From Ilumatobacteraceae bacterium (GTDB taxonomy: Bacteria; Actinomycetota; Acidimicrobiia; Acidimicrobiales; Ilumatobacteraceae), in NCBI GenBank assembly GCA_016463105.1, contig JAEMRY010000003.1, positions 18,149 to 41,067 of the forward strand: 22,919 nucleotides of DNA. The letters run 5' to 3'. This document shows, piece after piece, positions 1 through 5,836 of this stretch. The translations under genes were made by a program, and so were the position numbers. The first letter of the stretch is position 1. Each line of letters starts with the position of its first letter. The notes beneath the pieces were generated by a model that made no database searches, was not told where the DNA came from, and worked only from the letters and a program-made list of their open reading frames with translations.

Positions 1-50
1 GTGCGAACACGCCTAACTGGTGCTGGTCGCTCTGCAAATGCTGCCGACAT
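1..50 (-). CDS. 5' end of a gene downstream of rsmH (partial)
   Basis: An ATG at 50-48 lies one base beyond the rsmH stop codon and stays open to the window edge, giving 16 codons that begin MSAAFAERPAPVRRVR. The one-base gap argues for a translationally coupled next gene. In Actinobacteria the gene after rsmH is normally a short FtsL-like septum protein with a basic, proline-rich cytoplasmic N-terminus, and this stretch would fit. That identity rests on position only, because no membrane segment is visible before the window ends. Confidence 0.45.
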   Translation of the reverse strand, partial: MSAAFAERPAPVRRVR

Positions 51-51
51 T

Positions 52-1029
52 TCAGCTCCTCGCCCCAGCGAGAGTTTTTTCGACAATTCGAAGTCGAGCA
101 GATTTAGCACGACGGTTTTGTGTTTGCTCTTGTTCACTTGGATACTGAGCCATCCGCACTCGACGCACACGACGCACACCGAGTTGCGACTCGTGCACAT
201 ATGGCGAGCCAACTTTTGGTTCGTCAGTATCATTTTCTGCAGATCGAAAAACCTGCTTGACAATGCGGTTCTCGCCAGAGTGATACGCCAAAACGGCGAT
301 TCGACCGTTGGCTTTTGTGGTATCTATCGCAGCCTTTAGAGCGTGCTCAAGAATTTCAAGTTCTTTATTCACTTCAATTCGAATTGCTTGAAATGTTCGC
401 TTCGCTGGATGCCCACCCGTTCGCCTTGCAGGAGCGGGTATTGCCGACACAATTACTTCAGCCAAATGAGTAGTCGTATTTATTGGACGAGCAGACACAA
501 TTGCTCGCGCTATCCGCCTTGCGAATCGCTCATCAGCATTTCTTGCAATCAAATTTGCAAGTTCAGATACTTCATAACTATTTACAACATCAGCAGCACT
601 GAGTTCACTGCGTTGATCCATCCGCATATCAAGTGGTCCATCATTTCGATACGAAAACCCACGCTCAGCAATATCTAGTTGTGGTGATGAAACGCCAAGA
701 TCAAATAGTGCTCCAGAAATTTCACTAATTGACAACTCTTCTAGAACCTCTTTAAGAGAATCAAACCGAACGCGTCTAACAGTCAGTCGACCCCGAAGTG
801 AAGCATCACTCGAAATCATTTTTTCGGCGTTAGAAATCGCGTCTGCGTCTTGATCTAATCCTAAAATTTGCAAAGACGGATGTGCATTTAAAATTGCCTT
901 GGCATGACCGCCCAGACCGAAGGTCGCATCAACTAGGACACCTGGTGGCACGGTGGCAAAACATTCAACGATTTCATTAAGCATTACTGGCTCGTGTGAA
1001 TTTATATTCGGGTTATTTTGGTCATTCAT
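52..1029 (-). CDS. rsmH: 16S rRNA (cytosine(1402)-N4)-methyltransferase RsmH (MraW)
   Basis: RsmH methylates N4 of C1402 in the 16S rRNA decoding centre using S-adenosylmethionine. The 325 residues are a normal length. Visible family motifs are HEPVML (12-17), the SAM-binding DATFGLGGHA (34-43), DLGVSSPQLD (110-119), GFSYRNDGPLDMRMD (124-138), RTFQAIRIEVN (211-221) and the C-terminal NRRAKSARLRI (305-315). The usual C-terminal SFHSLEDRIVK motif is changed here to AYHSGENRIVK (248-258). It is the second gene of the division cluster after mraZ. The start is the first ATG upstream of HEPVML. It has no Shine-Dalgarno: the nine bases before it are all A or T, and they directly abut a large RNA structure (1039-1226), so translation may be controlled by that structure. 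Confidence 0.96.
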   Translation of the reverse strand: MNDQNNPNINSHEPVMLNEIVECFATVPPGVLVDATFGLGGHAKAILNAHPSLQILGLDQDADAISNAEKMISSDASLRGRLTVRRVRFDSLKEVLEELSISEISGALFDLGVSSPQLDIAERGFSYRNDGPLDMRMDQRSELSAADVVNSYEVSELANLIARNADERFARRIARAIVSARPINTTTHLAEVIVSAIPAPARRTGGHPAKRTFQAIRIEVNKELEILEHALKAAIDTTKANGRIAVLAYHSGENRIVKQVFRSAENDTDEPKVGSPYVHESQLGVRRVRRVRMAQYPSEQEQTQNRRAKSARLRIVEKTLAGARS

Positions 1030-1038
1030 AAAAATTTT

Positions 1039-1226
1039 GCAACTTGCTAACTTTCACTTACTTGCCTCGCTTATCAGCAGCCCCCCGGCTAACGGTGCCT
1101 CCGGGATTTCTCCCCGGATAGCGAAATGGAAGCGGGCGGAGTTGGGAGCTATCCATTTTGTTAACCGGGAGACTGCTGATAAGCGAAACTCGTGCAACTG
1201 TGAAAGTTACGAAAAGAGTTTGTTGC
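1039..1226 (-). ncRNA. candidate structured 5' leader RNA of rsmH (mraW-motif-like)
   Basis: The 215-base mraZ-rsmH gap holds nested complementary segments: 1222-1226 with 1039-1043 (5 bp), 1200-1209 with 1048-1057 (10 bp perfect), 1173-1186 with 1067-1080 (14 bp perfect), 1160-1169 with 1084-1093 (10 bp), and an inner hairpin 1113-1118 with 1100-1105. The single non-Watson-Crick position in the fourth helix (1089/1164) is G-U when read from the minus strand but C-A from plus, so the strand matches rsmH transcription. Alternative pairings (1148-1154 with 1116-1122; 1137-1141 with 1099-1103) compete with the inner hairpin. A conserved 'mraW RNA' motif has been described in Actinobacteria in 5' leaders of mraW/rsmH. 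Location and taxon match, but I cannot check its consensus here. Confidence 0.7.
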
Positions 1227-1244
1227 TTGGCCCCCTTTCGTTCT

Positions 1245-1658
1245 CTACTCGGTGCCGGCTAGTTCTTGGGCGCCCGAATCACTGATTCGCTGATGCCGCT
1301 CTGGATCCCAAATTTCAACGCGGTCAAAAGAACCGCTAACAATTACTCTTGAATTGAGTTCAAGTCCTGCATACGCCCGCAACTTTTCATCGACATTGAT
1401 TCGACCTTGTGCATCGACTGTCACTTCGATCATGTTGGATGCCAAAGCTCGTTGCTGTTTGCGATCCATTTCGCCGCGACGAACTTTCTCCATCGCATCA
1501 TTTGCCACCGACAAAAAAGCCTCTGTGGTTAATACGTCAACACACTTGTCTCGACCTAGAGCCAGATAGCACTTTGGCTCGAGTCTTGGACGAAAAGCCG
1601 TCGGCAACGCGACACGACCCTTCGGATCCAATTGACGTTCATGCGCACCTACAAACAC
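1245..1658 (-). CDS. mraZ: MraZ, transcriptional regulator of the division/cell-wall cluster
   Basis: MraZ is a ring-forming DNA-binding protein with two AbrB-like half-domains, and it usually represses its own cluster. Both half-domain signatures are visible: an N-terminal ERQLDPKGRVALPTAFR segment and the second-repeat VDAQGRINVDEKLRAYAGL. I place the start at the GTG at 1658-1656, giving 137 residues beginning MFVGAHERQLD. It matches the family's usual MF.G opening and has a GGAGG Shine-Dalgarno (complement of 1663-1667) four bases upstream. An ATG seven codons earlier (1679) would leave that Shine-Dalgarno inside the gene. Phased GTGGG boxes over its promoter point to autoregulation. It is followed by the structured rsmH leader. 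Confidence 0.95.
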   Translation of the reverse strand: MFVGAHERQLDPKGRVALPTAFRPRLEPKCYLALGRDKCVDVLTTEAFLSVANDAMEKVRRGEMDRKQQRALASNMIEVTVDAQGRINVDEKLRAYAGLELNSRVIVSGSFDRVEIWDPERHQRISDSGAQELAGTE

Positions 1659-1677
1659 TGTTCCTCCGCCTAGTCCC

Positions 1678-1701
1678 AAAACCCATTATTTAAAGGGTTT
1701 T
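1678..1701 (-). other. hairpin in the mraZ 5' leader
   Basis: Bases 1695-1701 and 1678-1684 form a 7-bp perfect inverted repeat (AAAACCC/GGGTTTT in minus orientation) with a 10-base A/T loop. It lies between the predicted transcription start near 1721 and the mraZ Shine-Dalgarno. Function is unknown; the stem is short and A/T-rich on one side. Confidence 0.4.
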
Positions 1702-1727
1702 AGAGCTCCCTCTACTACCCGAGAGTT

Positions 1728-1733
1728 AGTATA
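1728..1733 (-). promoter_or_regulatory. -10 element of the mraZ promoter
   Basis: In minus orientation the hexamer is TATACT, one mismatch from TATAAT. A start point near 1721 would give a leader of about 60 bases before the GTG start. The -35 region is poor: GTCACA with an 18-bp spacer is the nearest match. The third GTGGG box abuts this hexamer with one base between. Confidence 0.6.
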
Positions 1734-1734
1734 A

Positions 1735-1769
1735 CCCACCAGCCCCCACAATGTGACATTATCCCCCAC
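1735..1769 (-). promoter_or_regulatory. MraZ operator: phased GTGGG boxes
   Basis: On the minus strand GTGGG occurs at 1769-1765, 1749-1745 and 1739-1735, with spacings of exactly 20 and 10 bp. The in-phase slot at 1759-1755 is degenerate. In E. coli MraZ binds TGGGN direct repeats separated by 5 bp, a 10-bp period, upstream of its own gene. Here the boxes fill the space between the -35 and -10 regions of mraZ, the expected geometry for autorepression. Confidence 0.72.
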
Positions 1770-1790
1770 ATTTCACCACTAAATATTTGG

Positions 1791-1820
1791 CGTGTTTTAT
1801 CGTGTTTTAGCGTGTTCTAA
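1791..1820. repeat. three tandem decamers upstream of the mraZ operator
   Basis: Three consecutive 10-base units read CGTGTTTTAT, CGTGTTTTAG and CGTGTTCTAA on the plus strand. The first seven bases are identical except for one T-to-C change in the third unit. The exact 10-bp period places each unit on the same DNA face. The array sits 21 bp upstream of the first GTGGG box and 32 bp below the end of the lplA-like gene. I recognise no factor for it. Confidence 0.6.
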
Positions 1821-1852
1821 AGCTTTTTGCGCTTTCGGTGTTTTTTCGGTGG

Positions 1853-2533
1853 TTAAAGCGACTCGGCCAAAGCGATCAACGAGTCGGCGATCGCATTTAA
1901 CCCACCCGTAAACCCTGCCCTAGTCGATTTCAGATCTCGACTAATCGATAAGTCAGCACCTGAGATTTTCTCAAAATCTAAATATTTTTCGTATGCTTCG
2001 CTCGACCACCGACTGTGCAGCACACATTGAAACCTCGCCATCTCGCGAGTCCGGCGTTGAGAGATACCAACCAATTTTTCACCGTGCAGTGTTATCTCGC
2101 CAGGCCCGAGACCAGCAAAGCAAACTAAATCTGAAATCTCATTTCTTTCAAGCCCGCCATGGTGCACAATTAATTGGTCGCGCGAGGCAACCTCGTTTTC
2201 GGCCAGCGCGCTTGCCCACAAATCACCAACCCACCACATTGCTTTTCCTACATCGTCACTCCATAAAACATCATCACGCGGAATAACTAGATCAATCCAC
2301 AAATGTTCATTGACTCCAAGATAAACAGCACCGCCGCCGCTTCGTCTGCGCACAACACTCACACCGTCAGTTTCGCAAACTTGCTGCTTCACGATCTCAA
2401 ATGATTGTTTTGATCCCAACACAATTGCAGATTCACTTATTGATGCACGCCAAATAGCGCGCTGCGCTGGAAGTTCTCGAGAATGCACAGACTCTGCCGA
2501 GTCACGAATGTGATGTACTTGCCAAGATTTCAT
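1853..2533 (-). CDS. LplA/LipM-type lipoate or octanoate transferase family protein
   Basis: This family of 226-270-residue enzymes moves lipoate or octanoate onto a lysine of carrier domains such as E2 subunits or GcvH. The BPL/LplA fold signature is clear: RRRSGGGAVYLG (62-73) and the substrate-binding GEKLVGISQRR (151-161), with K153 in the position of the invariant lysine. Length is 226 residues, shorter than E. coli LplA and lacking its C-terminal accessory domain, so whether it is an ATP-using ligase or an octanoyltransferase is open. It is the last gene of the run starting at 5753, 21 bp after the HNH gene. No Shine-Dalgarno is visible before its ATG. Confidence 0.8.
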   Translation of the reverse strand: MKSWQVHHIRDSAESVHSRELPAQRAIWRASISESAIVLGSKQSFEIVKQQVCETDGVSVVRRRSGGGAVYLGVNEHLWIDLVIPRDDVLWSDDVGKAMWWVGDLWASALAENEVASRDQLIVHHGGLERNEISDLVCFAGLGPGEITLHGEKLVGISQRRTREMARFQCVLHSRWSSEAYEKYLDFEKISGADLSISRDLKSTRAGFTGGLNAIADSLIALAESL

Positions 2534-2554
2534 TTATGAATTTCTAAACGCGTT

Positions 2555-3052
2555 CTAAGAAGCGTATGCGAGATATTGTTTCCAAGCTTCAGGAATTCTG
2601 CCAACCGAAACCGTAATCCAAGCCAATTCGCGCGGCGTGTGCGGTTGATTGGCGAGCAACATTCCCGCTTCGTCAGGAGTGCGGTCGCGTTTTTTTAAAT
2701 TACAGCCACGACAAGCAGCAGTGACGTTCTCCCAGACGTGCATTCCTCCACGTGACCGCGGCATCACATGATCAATGCTGTCGGCGTGACCGCCACAATA
2801 TTGACACCGATGATTATCACGAGCAAATATTGCTCGCCTCGACATCGCAGTTCGCCGATGATACGGAACTTTGACGACATATCGCAAGCGAATTACTAGC
2901 GGGCCGGGCATCACAAAAGTTTCAGCGTGAATTTGTGTTCCGTCATCTTCGACAATTTCTGCTTTGTCTGAAAGCACCAAGCAGATCGCACGGCGAGCAG
3001 GAACAATTGACAGTGGTTCAAAAGTTGCATTAAGAACCAACGCGCTTCTCAT
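2555..3052 (-). CDS. HNH endonuclease family protein
   Basis: The protein has an HNH nuclease core with a zinc-knuckle scaffold: CQYC (C83, C86), the catalytic-region DHVMPRSRGG (D94, H95), a WENV segment and CRGCNLKKRD (C114, C117). An N-terminal domain beginning SALVLNATFEPLSIVP is typical of the chromosomal HNH proteins widespread in Actinobacteria, which are not restriction enzymes and whose role is not established. I choose the ATG at 3052-3050 because it overlaps the stop of the preceding 85-residue gene as ATGA. A TTG at 3070 would add six residues. It is part of the 1853-5753 run. Confidence 0.88.
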   Translation of the reverse strand: MRSALVLNATFEPLSIVPARRAICLVLSDKAEIVEDDGTQIHAETFVMPGPLVIRLRYVVKVPYHRRTAMSRRAIFARDNHRCQYCGGHADSIDHVMPRSRGGMHVWENVTAACRGCNLKKRDRTPDEAGMLLANQPHTPRELAWITVSVGRIPEAWKQYLAYAS

Positions 3053-3306
3053 CGGGCGTCTTTCAGCCAATTCAAATAGCTCAACACGTCAGCAACTTCA
3101 ACAACATGATCCTGATCACCGTATTGGGTCTGAACACGAAACCGAATGTAATCACGCGTTGGGAGCGGAAGAAATGGTGATCTTGCCCACCATCGCCGCG
3201 GAATCAGACGAAATGCTTGCGTTAGGGCTGTGGCCCACAAACTCGGTCGGAAAAGCACCGCAACAACAATCGCCGCACCAGATCGCATGCCCGACAGAAC
3301 CTTCAT
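3049..3306 (-). CDS. 85-residue conserved-looking protein of unknown function
   Basis: This small protein lies three bases after the acyl-CoA dehydrogenase stop and overlaps the HNH start by four bases (ATGA), so it is almost certainly expressed. It has a hydrophobic stretch (about 9-19), then a basic/aromatic segment RLIPRRWWARSPFLPLPTRDY, then FRVQTQYGD and a C-terminal VADVLSYLNWLK. From memory this WW..PPFLP.P...Y..FR..T.YG pattern recurs in small actinobacterial proteins without assigned function. M7 is a possible alternative start. I assign no biochemical role. Confidence 0.75.
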   Translation of the reverse strand: MKVLSGMRSGAAIVVAVLFRPSLWATALTQAFRLIPRRWWARSPFLPLPTRDYIRFRVQTQYGDQDHVVEVADVLSYLNWLKDAR

Positions 3307-3309
3307 TAG

Positions 3310-4530
3310 CTATGCGGGTTTTGGCTCTTTGGGTAATCCAAGCACCATTTCGCCAATAATGTTGCGCTGAATTTGCGAAGAGCCAGCGTAAATTGTGCCG
3401 GCTCGCGCATTCAAAAATGTCATCGCCCAACTCATCGAACTATTTTTTGCGCCACCTTCATCAGTTTGAAATGAAGAAAATGGCTTACGTCCAACCGGCA
3501 CGAGACCATCGGCACCAAGAATATCCATTGCTAATTCGGTGACAATTTTGTGATATTCGCTCCAATACAACTTCGATATCGCACCGTCTGGCCCAGGATG
3601 ATGACCGGCAATAAATTTTGTGAGCGTACGCAAACCCAAATACTTCATAATTTGTACCCTGCCGTAGCACTCACTTAAACGCTGACGAATTCTTGGGTCA
3701 TCGACAACGCCACGTTCACGAGCAAGAGCGACAAGCCGATCGAATTCGGCTTGAAATCGAATTGATGAAGTTGCTGCTGCTTCTCCACGTTCGTAGCCCA
3801 GCAATGACATCGCTACGGCCCATCCATTATTTAATCCGCCGACGACATTTTCTTTTGGACACGCCGCGTCGGTATAAAAAATTTCATTGAATTCGCTCTC
3901 GCCTGAGATCATTTTGATAGGTCTTACTTCAATACCCGGCTGACGCATATCAACTAATAAAAATGATATTCCTTTATGCTTTGGCGCATCCGGGTTTGTA
4001 CGTGCAAGAGTAAAAATGTGAGTTGCATGTTGACCAGAAGAAGTCCAAATTTTTTGTCCATTCAAAATGAACTGGTCACCGTCAAGCGTCGCCTTAAGGC
4101 CAACATTGCCGAGATCCGAACCGGCATTCGGCTCGCTGTATCCCTGGCACCAAGTATCTTGACCAGAAATAATTCTCGGTAAGTAATATCGCTTTTGTTC
4201 TTCGGTACCCCAAACCAACAAGGTGTTGCCGAGCATTTGAATTCCAAAAACGTCGTTGAAAGAACCTGTCGGCACACCTGCACGCACGAATTCTTCGGCA
4301 ACGATCACTTGCTCTAACGCAGTTAAACCACCGCCACCGTATTCAACCGGCCAACCAGGAGCCAGATAACCACTCGAGGCTAAAGTTTGTCGCCACTCTG
4401 TTATAAAATCTAGGACTGCTTTTCCTTCAAGAGATCCGATGCCCTTCCAAGTTGGCGGAAGTTTTTCGGCCAAAAATGCTTGGACCTTCTCGCGATATTC
4501 TTCAGCCTGAGGCTCATATACGGGTTTCAT
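3310..4530 (-). CDS. acyl-CoA dehydrogenase family protein
   Basis: This is an FAD-dependent acyl-CoA dehydrogenase that would introduce a C2-C3 double bond into an acyl-CoA. The substrate is unknown. FAD/substrate signatures are WCQGYSEPNAGSD, GQKIWTSSGQHA and the C-terminal IYAGSSQIQRNIIGE. The glutamate that acts as base in medium-chain enzymes (IYEGTSQIQ) is Ala here (A382). A glutamate in GYERG (E247) sits where isovaleryl-CoA dehydrogenase-type enzymes keep theirs, so catalysis is plausible. I choose the ATG at 4530-4528 (406 residues, MKPVYEPQAEEYR), which forms an ATGA overlap with the ROK gene stop. Extending to 4605 would add 25 residues with no family character. Confidence 0.92.
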   Translation of the reverse strand: MKPVYEPQAEEYREKVQAFLAEKLPPTWKGIGSLEGKAVLDFITEWRQTLASSGYLAPGWPVEYGGGGLTALEQVIVAEEFVRAGVPTGSFNDVFGIQMLGNTLLVWGTEEQKRYYLPRIISGQDTWCQGYSEPNAGSDLGNVGLKATLDGDQFILNGQKIWTSSGQHATHIFTLARTNPDAPKHKGISFLLVDMRQPGIEVRPIKMISGESEFNEIFYTDAACPKENVVGGLNNGWAVAMSLLGYERGEAAATSSIRFQAEFDRLVALARERGVVDDPRIRQRLSECYGRVQIMKYLGLRTLTKFIAGHHPGPDGAISKLYWSEYHKIVTELAMDILGADGLVPVGRKPFSSFQTDEGGAKNSSMSWAMTFLNARAGTIYAGSSQIQRNIIGEMVLGLPKEPKPA

Positions 4531-5387
4531 GAAACACATCCTAGATTGCGAGCCACCGCTGCTGCCCCAACGAGCGGCGACAACTGGCCAAGTCCAGCTG
4601 GACAAACAGTGAAATCGCGAATGAATTCAATTTTGGCACTGCGGTCAAGTTCGCTTTGCACGGCCTCAAAAAATGGTTCTCCGAATCCAAGCGCCACTGA
4701 GCCGGCGATAACAGCACTGCGCAAATCCATAATTGCACCCACACTTACAAGCGCTCGAGCCACCAGTCGACCAGTATTAGCAATAACTTCCGGGCTGGCT
4801 TGGGCAGCAGGCTTTCCTGTGATCGCTTCAATAGACCGACCAGATGCATGCGCCTCAAGACAACCATGAGACCCGCAAGCACAGAGTCGGCCGTCAGGCT
4901 CGACGATTACGTGGCCGATATGACCAGCATTGCCGATTCGTCCGTCAAGAATTTTTCCACCAGAAATAATTCCCCCACCAACACCAGTTGAGACAACCAT
5001 TCCAATGACGTCTGTCTGCCCTGCAACTGCTCCACACCAAACTTCACCTTGAACTAAAGCTTTCGCATCGTTGTCGATAAATACGGGCATCTGTAATAGA
5101 TCTTGCAACTTCGCTCGCAATGGAAAATCTCGCCATTCATTAATATGCAAAGTTGAAACAAGATCGCCATTAGGTGTCATCGGACCACCACAACCCACAC
5201 CACAACCAACAAGTTCGACATCGGTCAACTTAAGTTGCGATTTAATTAAATCACTTAAGGCATCCCAAACATTAGTTTGTGGTGTCGTCGCACGACCATG
5301 AGATAAGACTTCACCTGAAAGCGAGACAACTCCAACCGAAAGTTTGGTGCCACCAATATCAACGGCGAAATAGCCGCGCGTAGCCAC
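4527..5387 (-). CDS. ROK family sugar kinase
   Basis: ROK kinases phosphorylate glucose, N-acetylglucosamine, N-acetylmannosamine or related sugars with ATP. This 286-residue protein has the phosphate loop DIGGTK (10-15), IDNDAKA with the likely catalytic base D107, STGVGGGI (133-140) and the zinc motif CACGSHGC (C169, C171, C176) with H159. The usual GE.GH motif reads NAGHIGH, with His replacing Glu at 156. From memory E. coli NanK has a similar GHIGH, so N-acylmannosamine kinase-like specificity is possible. It is not a DNA-binding ROK repressor, because no helix-turn-helix precedes the kinase. GTG start; it lies 12 bp after DUF3040 and overlaps the acyl-CoA dehydrogenase by four bases. Confidence 0.9.
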   Translation of the reverse strand: MATRGYFAVDIGGTKLSVGVVSLSGEVLSHGRATTPQTNVWDALSDLIKSQLKLTDVELVGCGVGCGGPMTPNGDLVSTLHINEWRDFPLRAKLQDLLQMPVFIDNDAKALVQGEVWCGAVAGQTDVIGMVVSTGVGGGIISGGKILDGRIGNAGHIGHVIVEPDGRLCACGSHGCLEAHASGRSIEAITGKPAAQASPEVIANTGRLVARALVSVGAIMDLRSAVIAGSVALGFGEPFFEAVQSELDRSAKIEFIRDFTVCPAGLGQLSPLVGAAAVARNLGCVS

Positions 5388-5399
5388 GGCAAATTTGCT

Positions 5400-5753
5400 T
5401 TATCGCTCGCGCGTGAACTTTTCGCGCATTTTTTGTGCATTCATGCGCGATGTACGCAAAGTCTCAGCCACATCACGCAGACCAACTTTTGACATTGCCC
5501 GCAATTGTCGCTCAACAATCAGAGCACATCCCAACATCGCGATAAAACCTGCGAACGCCAACAAGAAGTGAATCTGCAAAGCCAGAATCGTTAGCGCGAG
5601 ACAAACCACTATTCCTACTCCGGCCCACCAAGCAGTGCGCGCTGAGTGCCGATACAAACCGGATGACGAAACCGCCTGCGCGAATCGTTCATCAGCTTTA
5701 AGATCGTGCTCGATTTGCGCGAGGATCTGTTGTTCGTTGTCGGATAACGCCAC
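5400..5753 (-). CDS. DUF3040 family small membrane protein
   Basis: The opening MALSDNEQQILAQIEHDLKADERFA is the hallmark of DUF3040, an actinobacterial family of unknown function. Two hydrophobic helices follow at about 41-60 and 63-80, with a short basic C-terminal tail after them. The 117 residues are typical. The GTG start has a GGAGG Shine-Dalgarno (complement of 5758-5762) four bases upstream, so this is likely the first gene of the minus-strand run ending at 1853. The 83-bp gap upstream (5754-5836) is A/T-rich and should hold its promoter, but I could not settle on one -10. Confidence 0.9.
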   Translation of the reverse strand: MALSDNEQQILAQIEHDLKADERFAQAVSSSGLYRHSARTAWWAGVGIVVCLALTILALQIHFLLAFAGFIAMLGCALIVERQLRAMSKVGLRDVAETLRTSRMNAQKMREKFTRER

Positions 5754-5836
5754 AAAACCTCCAAAGTTTATTTAACTATCTGATATCTAATCTATATCTT
5801 GACCCAATTGTACTTACTAACCAGATGGTTTCAAAT

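Noticed and set aside
1030..1043. rho-independent terminator between mraZ and rsmH
   Set aside because: The T-run is separated from the last short stem by four A's and runs straight into the rsmH start codon.
343..1285. plus-strand open frames across rsmH and the structured RNA
   Set aside because: They oppose rsmH and the RNA structure and have low-complexity, motif-free products.
2555..3070. TTG start for the HNH gene with a 22-base overlap
   Set aside because: The ATG at 3052 gives an ATGA overlap with the previous stop and the conserved N-terminus begins right after it.
3310..4605. 75-base longer acyl-CoA dehydrogenase
   Set aside because: The extra 25 residues lie inside the ROK gene and have no family character.
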